Shown: positions 16,846 through 25,368 of the stretch, piece after piece
How positions within the stretch are numbered: the stretch's first letter is position 1
How the letters are laid out: every line of letters begins with the position of its first letter
The notes under the pieces: model-generated
Databases searched by the model: none
Told to the model about the DNA's origin: nothing
What the model saw: the letters and a program-made list of their open reading frames with translations, nothing else
Program-made: the position numbers and the translations under genes
Source of the DNA: Buttiauxella sp. A111
GTDB lineage: Bacteria > Pseudomonadota > Gammaproteobacteria > Enterobacterales > Enterobacteriaceae
DNA: 64,000 nt
Direction of reading: 5' to 3'
NCBI RefSeq assembly: GCF_014189855.1
Contig: NZ_BJFN01000003.1
Span: 310,001-374,000, forward strand

Positions 16846-17266
16846 CTATCCCACTTAAATTGACGCTTGATCGACACAACTTGGCATCCCTTCATGATAC
16901 ACAAACCTTGTAAGCTGCGATAATTAATTCATAACTTCAGTCAATGAATAACCAAAGATCAATAAAGTTGTAACATATGCTTATTTTAATTTGACGACGT
17001 AATAAACCTTCTCTTTAAAACGCGAATAACCTTAATGACACCAAACTCGTTAATATTAAAAATGAGCGAAACAACCCTCTCCAAAATAAGATAGCAACGT
17101 GAGTCACCTATGATCTTTTTAATGATTGATTGTGAATTAATAGCAAACCTGGAAATACGTTGATGTTGTGGAAAACGTTGAACGCCAGGCTAGCCTTTTG
17201 ACGAAATATAAACAAGTTCTGATAGTCGAGTAGAAAACTGACATAAGCTTTTACTGAGGATGAGAT
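16846..17266. promoter_or_regulatory. AT-rich divergent promoter region (AraC regulator / cfa)
   Basis: 421 bases, strongly AT-rich, between divergent genes. It must hold both promoters and the presumed AraC-type binding sites. I see no convincing paired direct repeats and cannot place the boxes. The composition would suit H-NS binding, which is inference. Confidence 0.4.
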
Positions 17267-18415
17267 ATGAGTGTTGAAGTTGAAAGTGCACCCGTCCCAC
17301 GCAAAGACAACTGGTATCGGATTGCAGAAGATCTTTTAAACCAGGCTGATATCCGCTTTAACGGAAGCCGTCGCTGGGATATTCAGGTACACAATCCTGA
17401 CTTTTATAAACGTGTTTTGCAGGAAGGTTCTATTGGCCTCGGCGAATCCTACATGGAAGGTTGGTGGGATTGCGCGGCACTGGATGTTTTCTTTGAGAAA
17501 ATCCTTCGCGCAAAACTCGATGAGAAAATGCCAAAAAACTTCAGGGACTTAATCCGTGTCGCAGGTATGCGTTTGTTCAATTTACAGACGCGTAAACGCG
17601 CGTGGATTGTTGGCAAAGAGCATTACGATATCGGCAATGATTTGTTCGCCAAAATGCTCGATCCTTATATGCAGTATTCCTGCGGCTACTGGAAAAAAGC
17701 GACCAGTTTGCCACAGGCTCAAGAAGCCAAATTGAAAATGCTGTGTGAAAAATTGCAGCTGCAACCCGGTATGAGATTGCTGGATATTGGCTGTGGCTGG
17801 GGCGGTTTGGCGCAGTACGCCGCCGAACATTACAATGTTCATGTTACTGGCGTGACCATTTCAGAAGAGCAACAGAAAATGGCTCAGGATCGTTGCACCT
17901 GGCTGGATGTCTCTATCAAGCTGATGGATTATCGCGACCTCGACACCACGTTTGACCGCATTGTTTCAGTCGGTATGTTTGAACATGTCGGCCCAAAAAA
18001 CTACGACACCTATTTTGAAGTGGTGAACCGTTGCCTTAAACCGGGCGGAATGTTCCTGCTTCATACTATCGGTGCAAATAAATCTGATAACAATGTCGAT
18101 GCCTGGATTAATAAATATATTTTCCCCAACGGTTGTCTACCTTCTGTGAAACAAATCGCGAGCGCGTCAGAACCGCATTTTGTCGTCGAAGACTGGCATA
18201 ACTTCGGCGCTGATTATGACCTGACATTAATGGAGTGGCATCAGCGTTTTAATCGTTTCTGGCCGGAGATTCAAAATAATTATACCGAGTCATTTAAACG
18301 CATGTTCAATTATTACCTGATGTCTTGTGCGGGAGCTTTCCGCGCGCGTGATATTCAGCTCTGGCAAGTGTTATTTAGCCGTGGTGTCGAAGGCGGGATG
18401 TACGTTTATCGCTAG
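17267..18415 (+). CDS. Cyclopropane-fatty-acyl-phospholipid synthase (Cfa), island copy
   Basis: Transfers a methylene group from S-adenosylmethionine to the double bond of unsaturated phospholipid acyl chains, giving cyclopropane lipids that protect membranes against acid and solvent. Its 382 residues span the whole E. coli Cfa sequence and resemble it throughout. The SAM-binding loop LDIGCGWGG is at 172-180. Residues known to bind the catalytic bicarbonate in E. coli fall at the same numbers: Cys139 (YSCGYW), Glu239 (MFEHVG) and His266 (LLHTIG). The usual chromosomal cfa lies between ydhC and ribC, which are absent here. The gene is followed 54 bases later by metK and faces an AraC regulator, so it is probably a second, regulated copy. 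Confidence 0.93.
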   Translation: MSVEVESAPVPRKDNWYRIAEDLLNQADIRFNGSRRWDIQVHNPDFYKRVLQEGSIGLGESYMEGWWDCAALDVFFEKILRAKLDEKMPKNFRDLIRVAGMRLFNLQTRKRAWIVGKEHYDIGNDLFAKMLDPYMQYSCGYWKKATSLPQAQEAKLKMLCEKLQLQPGMRLLDIGCGWGGLAQYAAEHYNVHVTGVTISEEQQKMAQDRCTWLDVSIKLMDYRDLDTTFDRIVSVGMFEHVGPKNYDTYFEVVNRCLKPGGMFLLHTIGANKSDNNVDAWINKYIFPNGCLPSVKQIASASEPHFVVEDWHNFGADYDLTLMEWHQRFNRFWPEIQNNYTESFKRMFNYYLMSCAGAFRARDIQLWQVLFSRGVEGGMYVYR

Positions 18416-18468
18416 TATCTTCTGTTACGACGACTCAATATGTCAGTTATTAATTTAAGGATTTTCGT

Positions 18469-19614
18469 ATGTCACAACAATTATTCACCTCAGAATCCGT
18501 TTCTGAAGGGCACCCAGACAAAATAGCCGATCAAATTTCTGATGCCATTCTTGATGCTATTATTGAGCAAGACCCAAAAGCACGTGTCGCTTGTGAAACT
18601 CTGGTCAAAACGGGCATGGTTTTAGTGGGGGGAGAAATTACTACCGACACCTGGGTGGATATTGAAGAAATTGTGCGCCGCACCATCCATGATATTGGAT
18701 ATAACAGCTCAGAAATGGGTTTTGACGCGAATACCTGTGCGGTATTAAGTGCGATTGGTAAACAGTCTCCTGATATTAATCGTGGCGTTGATCGAGAGGA
18801 CCAGGCGAATCAAGGTGCGGGTGATCAAGGGATTATGTTTGGCTATGCCTCGAATGAAACCGACGCGTTAATGCCCGCACCTATCACCTTTGCTCACCGC
18901 TTAATGGCTCGCCAGGCACAAGTGCGAAAAAACGGTTTATTGCCATGGTTAAGGCCTGATGCAAAAAGCCAGGTCACGCTTGCTTATGAGAACGGTAAAA
19001 TTACCGGTATCGATACTGTTGTTATATCTACACAACATAGTGAAACCGTGACTCAGCAAATTTTGCGCGAAGGCGTCATGGAAGAGATAATTAAACCTGT
19101 TTTGCCACAAGAGTGGCTAACGCGTGAGACCAAATACTTTATTAATCCGACTGGCCGGTTCGTTATTGGCGGCCCAATGGGTGACTGCGGGCTAACAGGC
19201 CGAAAAATCATTGTTGATACTTACGGCGGTATGGCGCGTCATGGTGGTGGTGCATTTTCAGGCAAAGATCCTTCAAAAGTAGATCGTTCAGCAGCTTATG
19301 TTGCACGCTATGTTGCAAAAAATATTGTCGCAGCTGGGTTAGCTGAGCGTTGTGAAATTCAAATTTCTTATGCCATTGGAGTTGCAGAGCCCACGTCAAT
19401 TATGGTGGAAACATTTGGAACGGGAAAACTTAAGAATGAAACTCTAATTATGCTTATTCGCGAATTTTTTGACCTTCGTCCACATGGATTAATTCACTCG
19501 CTTAATTTATTGCAACCTATTTATCAGCAAACAGCGGCCTATGGTCATTTTGGACGTGATATATTTAGCTGGGAACAGACAGATAAAGCTGACCTTCTAC
19601 GTTGTTTCCTTTAA
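18469..19614 (+). CDS. S-adenosylmethionine synthetase (MetK), island copy
   Basis: Makes S-adenosylmethionine from methionine and ATP. At 381 residues it is three short of E. coli MetK and differs mainly at the C-terminus (ends DLLRCFL). Catalytic segments are intact: [15 protein letters not shown] (ATP and Mg2+), [13 protein letters not shown] (flexible loop and signature) and [19 protein letters not shown] (phosphate loop). The chromosomal metK normally sits near speA and galP, not here, so this is probably a paralogue. It shares strand and a 54-base gap with cfa, suggesting an operon that supplies SAM for lipid cyclopropanation. Codon use is AT-rich (many TTA, ATT, AAA) compared with flanking genes. 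No clear terminator follows. Confidence 0.93.
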   Translation: MSQQLFTSESVSEGHPDKIADQISDAILDAIIEQDPKARVACETLVKTGMVLVGGEITTDTWVDIEEIVRRTIHDIGYNSSEMGFDANTCAVLSAIGKQSPDINRGVDREDQANQGAGDQGIMFGYASNETDALMPAPITFAHRLMARQAQVRKNGLLPWLRPDAKSQVTLAYENGKITGIDTVVISTQHSETVTQQILREGVMEEIIKPVLPQEWLTRETKYFINPTGRFVIGGPMGDCGLTGRKIIVDTYGGMARHGGGAFSGKDPSKVDRSAAYVARYVAKNIVAAGLAERCEIQISYAIGVAEPTSIMVETFGTGKLKNETLIMLIREFFDLRPHGLIHSLNLLQPIYQQTAAYGHFGRDIFSWEQTDKADLLRCFL

Positions 19615-19792
19615 CATTTTCTCTACCAGGCATGACTGATGAATCAATCATATATCAACACAGGCACGCTGCCGTTGAGTAGCACATGATGTATCTATTT
19701 TATCGATGGAATCTAACTTTAATATATCAGTTTAACCGATAAAAATAGCGACCTGACCATGCCCATTCTGGCTTGCAACGAGGTTTCAGGTT

Positions 19793-20254
19793 ATGCAGCA
19801 CAACGATATTCAACGCAGGAAACTGTCGGAACGCATCTTCCACGCCGTCTGTTTCGAGGGTATTGCCACGGCGATCCTCGCTCCGACGACCGCCTGGCTA
19901 ATGCAGCGCCCGGTGCTGGAGATGGGGGGATTAACCATTATCCTCGCCACCACAGCGATGATCTGGAACATCATCTATAACGCCGGTTTCGACAGGTTGT
20001 GGCCGAGGCATAAAGTGATCCGCACCGCCAAAGTCCGCGCCCTGCACGCCCTCGGCTTTGAAGTCGGGTTTATTTTTATCGGCGTCGGCATTGTGTCGAT
20101 GGTGCTGGGGGTAAGTCTGCTTCAGGCATTCACCCTGGAAATAGGCTTCTTTATTTTCTTCCTGCCGTACACCATGCTTTATAACTGGGCGTACGACACT
20201 CTGCGCGATCGTTTGATGACGCGACGCCAGCAGCAGCGAGCTATCACAGACTAA
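19793..20254 (+). CDS. PACE-family multidrug efflux transporter (AceI-like)
   Basis: A 153-residue inner-membrane protein with four membrane segments arranged as two bacterial-transmembrane-pair domains: SERIFHAVCFEGIATAIL..., then RALHALGFEVGFIFIGVG... . This is the PACE (proteobacterial antimicrobial compound efflux) family, whose founder AceI exports chlorhexidine in a proton-driven way. The conserved first-helix Glu is present in CFEGIA. A ribosome-binding AGG lies 6-8 bases before ATG 19793. It is monocistronic with a terminator directly after. Higher GC than cfa-metK suggests the island ends before it. Confidence 0.88.
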   Translation: MQHNDIQRRKLSERIFHAVCFEGIATAILAPTTAWLMQRPVLEMGGLTIILATTAMIWNIIYNAGFDRLWPRHKVIRTAKVRALHALGFEVGFIFIGVGIVSMVLGVSLLQAFTLEIGFFIFFLPYTMLYNWAYDTLRDRLMTRRQQQRAITD

Positions 20255-20262
20255 CCCTCCCC

Positions 20263-20290
20263 GGCCGGAAATGCTTTCCGGCCTTCTTTC
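20263..20290 (+). terminator. Terminator of the PACE gene
   Basis: GGCCGGAAA-TGC-TTTCCGGCC is followed by TTCTTT, nine bases after the stop codon. Confidence 0.88.
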
Positions 20291-20373
20291 CCTGGCATCA
20301 ACTGCGACCACAACGCGCCAATATGGTAAAATAACCTTTGTTTCGTTGGTTTTATAGTTGATACATTTATCTC

Positions 20374-21603
20374 ATGTTGAAAATCTGGTCTAAAGAAGAA
20401 ACCCTCTGGAGCTTTGCCCTGTACGGCACTGCCGTGGGCGCAGGAACCTTGTTTCTACCCATTCAATTGGGTTCTGCAGGTGCTATCGTTCTGCTCATCA
20501 CCGCCCTCGTGGCATATCCACTCACCTACTGGCCGCACAGAGCCTTATGTCAGTTCATTCTCTCTGCCAGGACAAAAGGCAATGAAGGGATCACCGGTGC
20601 GGTCACCCATTACTATGGCAAGACAATCGGTAATCTGATCACCACGCTCTATTTTGTCGCGTTTTTTGTGGTGGTATTAATTTATGCCGTGGCAATTACC
20701 AATTCGCTCACCGAACAGCTGGCAAAACGTATGACGGTAGATTTGACCGTGCGAGTGCTGGTCAGCCTGGGCGTGGTGCTGGCGTTAAATCTGATCTTTC
20801 TGATGGGGCGTCAGGCTACCATCCGGGTGATGGGTTTTCTGGTCTTCCCGCTGATCGCTTACTTCCTGTTGGTATCGTTGTATCTCACCGGCAGCTGGCA
20901 GCCCTCGCTGCTCACCAGCCAGGTGAACCTCGATCGGCACACATTACACCAGGTGTGGATCTCCATTCCGGTGATGGTGTTCGCCTTTAGTCATACCCCG
21001 ATTATTTCGACTTTTGCCGTCGACCGCCGTGAGAAGTATGGCGAAGCTGCAATGGGCAAATGTACCCGCATCATGAAGGTGACGTATCTGATTATCTGCC
21101 TGAGCGTGCTGTTCTTTGTCTTTAGTTGCCTGCTGTCGATCCCACCGTCGTACATCATCGCTGCAAAAGAAGAAGGGGTCACCATTCTTTCTGCACTCTC
21201 CATGATGCCCTCCTCCCCTGCCTGGCTTGGGATTTCCGGTATCGTGGTGGCAATTGTCGCGATGTCGAAGTCCTTTCTCGGCACCTATTTTGGTGTGATT
21301 GAGGGGGCAACAGAGATAGTGAAATCATCTTTAAATCAGATAGGTGTGAAGAAGAGCCGCGCCTTTAACCGGGCAGTGTCGATTATCGGGGTATCCGTGA
21401 TCACCTTTGTGGTGTGCTGCATTAATCCAAACGCCATCTCGATGATTTATGCCATCAGCGGACCTCTGATCGCCATCATCCTGTTCATTATGCCAACCTT
21501 ATCGACGTATCTGATCCCGGCTCTGAAGCCTTACCGCTCGATCGGCAGTTTGCTGACGCTGATTGTCGGTGTGCTGTGCGTGTCGGTAATGTTTATCGCC
21601 TAA
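20374..21603 (+). CDS. yqeG: HAAAP-family amino-acid permease YqeG
   Basis: Inner-membrane amino-acid:proton symporter of the hydroxy/aromatic amino acid permease family (relatives TdcC, SdaC, YhaO). At 409 residues it has the E. coli YqeG length and close similarity throughout, for example WSKEETLWSFALYGTAVGAGTLFLP at the start and PTLSTYLIPALKP near the end. About 11 membrane segments are visible. YqeG has been linked to serine transport in E. coli; that is literature knowledge, not visible here. The start ATG has no strong Shine-Dalgarno sequence. It stands alone, followed by a hairpin. Confidence 0.9.
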   Translation: MLKIWSKEETLWSFALYGTAVGAGTLFLPIQLGSAGAIVLLITALVAYPLTYWPHRALCQFILSARTKGNEGITGAVTHYYGKTIGNLITTLYFVAFFVVVLIYAVAITNSLTEQLAKRMTVDLTVRVLVSLGVVLALNLIFLMGRQATIRVMGFLVFPLIAYFLLVSLYLTGSWQPSLLTSQVNLDRHTLHQVWISIPVMVFAFSHTPIISTFAVDRREKYGEAAMGKCTRIMKVTYLIICLSVLFFVFSCLLSIPPSYIIAAKEEGVTILSALSMMPSSPAWLGISGIVVAIVAMSKSFLGTYFGVIEGATEIVKSSLNQIGVKKSRAFNRAVSIIGVSVITFVVCCINPNAISMIYAISGPLIAIILFIMPTLSTYLIPALKPYRSIGSLLTLIVGVLCVSVMFIA

Positions 21604-21613
21604 CCATAAATAT

Positions 21614-21643
21614 GCAGCACGCGCGTTAAAAACGGCGTGCTGC
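21614..21643 (+). terminator. Hairpin after yqeG
   Basis: GCAGCACGC (21614-21622) pairs with GCGTGCTGC (21635-21643). There is no T run, so it may be a weak or Rho-assisted terminator. Confidence 0.5.
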
Positions 21644-22093
21644 AACCTCCTCTTCTCCCTGTGTCTCTAACCCCAGCCACTCCTCGCCTTACTGTTCCTG
21701 TTTCCACTCACTTTTCCGTTCTCTTTATTTATTAATTCATTGATTAATAATATTTTTTATTGTTGACTCGAATACTGCAACCCATGCTGGTGCGCTGCCC
21801 TGCGGGGGCTTGTGCATTAACACCCAATGAGAATAAGTGTAACCATTTGACATCAATTCATATTTTGCATCGGTGTATAAAAAAAATGAAAATAAATGAA
21901 ACAAGATGTTTATTCGCAATGAAAAATATCTTATTGTTCGCCATACATGCAGCGTGCCGTGCCGTATAGCCCGCCAGCGGAAGCGTGAAATGATCTTTTT
22001 AGGTTAATTTCACGCTAAGTTTGTAAATTTAATGTAATAAACAAATATTCCTTTTCAGAAAGCGCCATTTATTCAAGTAATCGGGGGTTTCGT
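21644..22093. other. AT-rich intergenic region upstream of ftnB
   Basis: About 450 bases with no supportable gene. Short open frames exist on both strands (for example plus 21760-21969) but lack ribosome-binding sites and start with rare codons. It must hold the ftnB promoter; in other enterics ftnB responds to CpxR or PhoP, and I could not identify such boxes here. Confidence 0.4.
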
Positions 22094-22597
22094 ATGGTGA
22101 TGTCAGGCATGGTTCAAAATCTTAATACGCAGATGAATCTGGAGTTTTCTGCGTCTAATCTTTACCTACACTTAAGCGACTGGTGTTCAGAAAACAAACT
22201 GATTGGAGCTGCAAATTTTTTACGGGCACAGGCGCAGATTAATGTAACACACGTCATTCAATTGTTTGATTTTATAAAAAAATCAGGTGATCACCCAATA
22301 GTGAGTGGCACACAGTTTGGTGATGAACGCTGCTCAACCCTTGAAGATTTGTTTCAGAAAATTCTGGGAGAACACCAGAAACTCTCTGCAACTCTTGTTG
22401 AATTTACCAAAGTAGCCAAGTCTCTGAACGACGACAGCACCGCACACTTTCTTTTCATCATGAAAAAAGAACACCAACAGAATGGTCTGCTGCTGCAAAA
22501 CCTCCTGGATGAAGTACGAATTTCACACAAAGCGGGGTTATGCATGCAACAAACCGATCGGCGTCTGATGAACATGGTCAACAAGCAACTCCATTAA
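22094..22597 (+). CDS. ftnB: Ferritin-like protein FtnB
   Basis: A ferritin of the FtnB branch, with 167 residues like E. coli FtnB and the same ending (NKQLH against SHQLH). It is a four-helix bundle with ferritin motifs LNTQMNLEFSASNLYLHLSDWCSENKL at the N-terminus and LLLQNLLDEVR near residue 138. In Salmonella FtnB donates iron for iron-sulfur cluster repair and virulence; here the role is inferred from family. GGGGG lies about 8 bases before the ATG. Monocistronic. Confidence 0.9.
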   Translation: MVMSGMVQNLNTQMNLEFSASNLYLHLSDWCSENKLIGAANFLRAQAQINVTHVIQLFDFIKKSGDHPIVSGTQFGDERCSTLEDLFQKILGEHQKLSATLVEFTKVAKSLNDDSTAHFLFIMKKEHQQNGLLLQNLLDEVRISHKAGLCMQQTDRRLMNMVNKQLH

Positions 22598-22857
22598 GAA
22601 CCCCTCCCAAAAGAAGAGTTAATGATCCGCCACAAAATTAGCGTAGGTGGAACTATTGCTGCTGTTTACCGGATCACTCAGCCAGAACCGGTAAATAAAC
22701 AGTCGTGAAGTGTGCGGGTGGTTGGCAAATGACTGCGATTGAATGGCGGCGTTCCCTTTCAGGATGAAAGGGTGCGTATATTCTCTATCTAAAACACAGC
22801 GTTACTCATAAGCAGTTATATCGTGCAATAAATTTCGGAAAATACAGGATCTCTACG

Positions 22858-23124
22858 TTGAAAAAGTATTTTGGGAAACTTTTTGGAGTGCTGAAACCTT
22901 TTACATGGCTGCTTATTCGTTCGTTTATAATGTCTGTTTTTATCCTTCCCATACTTAGCCTGATACTTTTCATTATCATAGCGGTGCTAAACTGGACGGG
23001 GTTTCACGAAATAAGAACCGCAATGACAAGTTATATACTCGAGGTGTGTTGGGCTGGAATAATCATTTATCTATTTTTGTGGCGACTGCTCGAATATATA
23101 AAAGAACAGCACCACCAGGATTAA
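22858..23124 (+). CDS. Small two-helix membrane protein, unknown function
   Basis: An 88-codon frame with a TTG start behind CAGGAT. The product has a basic N-terminus (MKKYFGKLFG), two hydrophobic helices (about residues 18-47 and 60-78) and a charged tail ending KEQHHQD. I do not recognise the family. It lies on the plus strand before a convergent LacI-type gene. The hydrophobic pattern and lack of overlap with other genes support it, but the rare start codon keeps confidence moderate. Confidence 0.5.
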   Translation: MKKYFGKLFGVLKPFTWLLIRSFIMSVFILPILSLILFIIIAVLNWTGFHEIRTAMTSYILEVCWAGIIIYLFLWRLLEYIKEQHHQD

Positions 23125-23168
23125 TTATATAATAACGGCAGATCTAACAGATGATACTGTATTTAAAA

Positions 23169-24143
23169 TCATGCACTTGACCGAATAATAAGTTTAACGG
23201 GTAACAGCTCATTCTCACCTTCTGACAGTGCCACCAGCATTTCGACAGCTCGTTTCCCAAGGGTTGCTCTGTCAATAGCAAGCGTTGTGAGTGCCGGTGT
23301 GACATGCCTGGCGAGTTCAATATCATCAAAACCGACGATACCCAAATCTTCCGGTACCCGAATCCCTTTTGACTGACAGTAGTTCAGCGCCACAATTGCC
23401 GCAGAGTCGTTGTAACAAAACAGTGCATCGGGTGGCTCAGGAAGTGCCATAAGCTCATCGAGTGCATATTCCAAAGACTGGGTTAGCTCGGTGAGCGATG
23501 GAGCCGTCACTTCGTACTGCGGAGACATCAGCATACCCGCTTCAAATAACGCCTGCCGGTAGCCGCGTTCCCGCTGCCTGATGCTGTAGTGCGCAAGGCT
23601 GCTCGCCAGAAAAGCAATCCGCTGGTAACCCCGTTCAATGAGGTGTTTTGTGAGCAACATGCTGCCCTGGTAATTATCCGGGTTAATGCTTTGCATACCT
23701 GGGATTGCATGATCGACCAGGACAAGGGGCAAAGGCATTTGTCTTATCTCTGCCAATATCTCTGGTTCAATAAAACCAACGCACAGCAGCGCATCAGGGG
23801 CGTGCTGTAACACTTGCTGCGAGATGTTATCGGTCGGCCCAATGACGAGAAAACTCAGTGCTATGCTACGTTCGCTGCAGGCGTTTTCGACAGAGAGCAG
23901 GAGCGGAGAATAAAAACTCATCGCATTCGCCGTGTTGTGCTGCCGGTGGAGAATGAAAAGAATTTTTTTAATCTTGCTGTCCTGGAGTCGGGTAAAATCA
24001 TAGCCGAGCTCTTTTGCCGTTTGTATCACGCGTTGCCTGGTTTCATCGCTCAGACCAGGACGGTTATTCAGCGCGCGTGAAACAGCCCCAGCCGATACAC
24101 CTGACTTTTGAGCAATGTCCCTGACTCTCACAGCCTTCAGCAT
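23169..24143 (-). CDS. LacI-family repressor of the beta-glucoside PTS locus
   Basis: A 324-residue repressor with helix-turn-helix VRVRDIAQKSGVSAGAVSRALNNRPG (residues 5-30) and a sugar-binding domain (GIVGFDDIELARHVTPALTTL). The start is ATG 24143, which has AGGAG 4 bases upstream; an upstream ATG at 24170 adds a basic leader without a site. It lies 49 bases downstream of a ROK kinase gene on the same strand, so the two are probably co-transcribed, divergent from GH1-EIIC-EIIB. The palindrome at 25165-25185 in the divergent region is its likely operator. Confidence 0.85.
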   Translation of the reverse strand: MLKAVRVRDIAQKSGVSAGAVSRALNNRPGLSDETRQRVIQTAKELGYDFTRLQDSKIKKILFILHRQHNTANAMSFYSPLLLSVENACSERSIALSFLVIGPTDNISQQVLQHAPDALLCVGFIEPEILAEIRQMPLPLVLVDHAIPGMQSINPDNYQGSMLLTKHLIERGYQRIAFLASSLAHYSIRQRERGYRQALFEAGMLMSPQYEVTAPSLTELTQSLEYALDELMALPEPPDALFCYNDSAAIVALNYCQSKGIRVPEDLGIVGFDDIELARHVTPALTTLAIDRATLGKRAVEMLVALSEGENELLPVKLIIRSSA

Positions 24144-24192
24144 GCTTCTCCTGCCCTTCTTAATATTCAAAAATAAACGGTAATGTCACATT

Positions 24193-25113
24193 TTAACCCA
24201 GTCTGCGGGCCGCATCACGTCCTAACCAGGCCGCCCCCCGCACACCGCTGCTGTCCCCGTGCATCGCAGGAACAATGGGTGTTGAACAGGATGTATTGAA
24301 TATATACCTGCCCACGTCCTCTGTCAGATGGCTGAACAGAGCCGGGTAGCGTGATACTCCCCCGCCGATAACAATAATATTCGGATCACAAATGTTTATG
24401 ACCGAGGCCAGCGCCCGGGCGAGTTGGTCCCGGAAAGTCTGGTAAAGCGCAACGGCCGTCTTGTTTTCCTGTTCGATAAGCGCGAAAACACCTTTTGCAT
24501 CGATTGCTTCCCGCTGAATCAACTCATACTGACGCGCCAGCCCCGTTCCCGAAATAAATGACTCAGTGCAATTAAATTTACCGCAATAGCACTGAACTGC
24601 CGGTCCATCATCACGCTCGTTGTAAAGCGGGAGCGGGTTATGCCCCCATTCTCCGGCATTACTGTTGTGGCCACGCCAGAGAACCTTATCCATAGAGAGC
24701 CCACCGCCGCACCCTGTCCCTAAGATTGCGCCAAATACGCTCCTCGCTTCTGCCCCCGCTCCATCGGTGGCTTCAGACAACGTGAAACAATTCGCGTCAT
24801 TATCCCAGGCTACCGGTTGTTCCAGTAAACGCTCAAGATCATGGATCAGCGGATTCTGGTTGAGGACCACAATGTTTGAATTTTTGATGAGCTTTGTTCC
24901 GGCATCTTCGGTCCCGGGCAGGCAAATACCAATGCTGACAGGCTCCGCGACTGATTTGCGCATCTCCTGAATAAAGCTTACCAGCGACGTCAAAAATCCT
25001 GTGTAGCACGTCTTAACGGTAGGGATTCGCTTCGTCACCAGTGCGCTCCCGAGAGAGTCCAGAATGACCGCTTCCGTTTTCGTCCCACCAATATCCAGCC
25101 CCATGCTTAGCAC
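24193..25113 (-). CDS. ROK-family sugar kinase
   Basis: A 306-residue ATP-dependent hexokinase of the ROK family. It has the N-terminal phosphate loop LDIGGTKTEA (residues 6-15), the catalytic Asp in WDNDANC, and the ROK zinc site formed by GHNPLP plus CYCGKFNCTESFISGTG. The start is GTG 25113, with GGAGG 6 bases upstream. GH1 6-phospho-beta-glucosidases release one free sugar and one sugar-6-phosphate, so this kinase would phosphorylate the free glucose; that fits its place beside the GH1-PTS operon. Fructokinase, as for the related Mak, remains possible. Confidence 0.87.
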   Translation of the reverse strand: MLSMGLDIGGTKTEAVILDSLGSALVTKRIPTVKTCYTGFLTSLVSFIQEMRKSVAEPVSIGICLPGTEDAGTKLIKNSNIVVLNQNPLIHDLERLLEQPVAWDNDANCFTLSEATDGAGAEARSVFGAILGTGCGGGLSMDKVLWRGHNSNAGEWGHNPLPLYNERDDGPAVQCYCGKFNCTESFISGTGLARQYELIQREAIDAKGVFALIEQENKTAVALYQTFRDQLARALASVINICDPNIIVIGGGVSRYPALFSHLTEDVGRYIFNTSCSTPIVPAMHGDSSGVRGAAWLGRDAARRLG

Positions 25114-25164
25114 GCAATACCTCCACTATTCCATTGAGTAAACAGCCGTTTCTGCTCGCTATCC

Positions 25165-25185
25165 TAATCGTAAACGTTGCGATTA
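25165..25185. promoter_or_regulatory. Palindromic operator in the GH1/ROK divergent region
   Basis: Arms TAATCG (25165-25170) and CGATTA (25180-25185) flank TAAACGTTG, giving a near-symmetric site with an AACGTT-type core as bound by LacI-family repressors. It is about 50 bases upstream of the ROK kinase start and 180 bases upstream of GH1. Confidence 0.6.
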
Positions 25186-25368
25186 AAACCGGAACATTTG
25201 TTGATAGTGACAGTAATCACATAAACAAAATAACTAAATACAACTCGTTTACTAAACAAAAACAAAAGCCATATGATTGGCTGCGTTACTGGAATTCACA
25301 ATGCTCCTCAAAGAGATAGGCACTGAACCTATCGAAACTTATAAACAACGAAGCAACAGGGAAGCCGC

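Noticed and set aside
15645-19792. A complete prophage or integrative element at argU.
   Set aside because: No integrase, no structural or replication genes, and I found no second copy of the tRNA 3' end to mark an att boundary. Only the AlpA-like remnant supports former integration.
21760-21969. Short frames on both strands upstream of ftnB.
   Set aside because: TTG start or no ribosome-binding site, odd composition, and no recognisable product.
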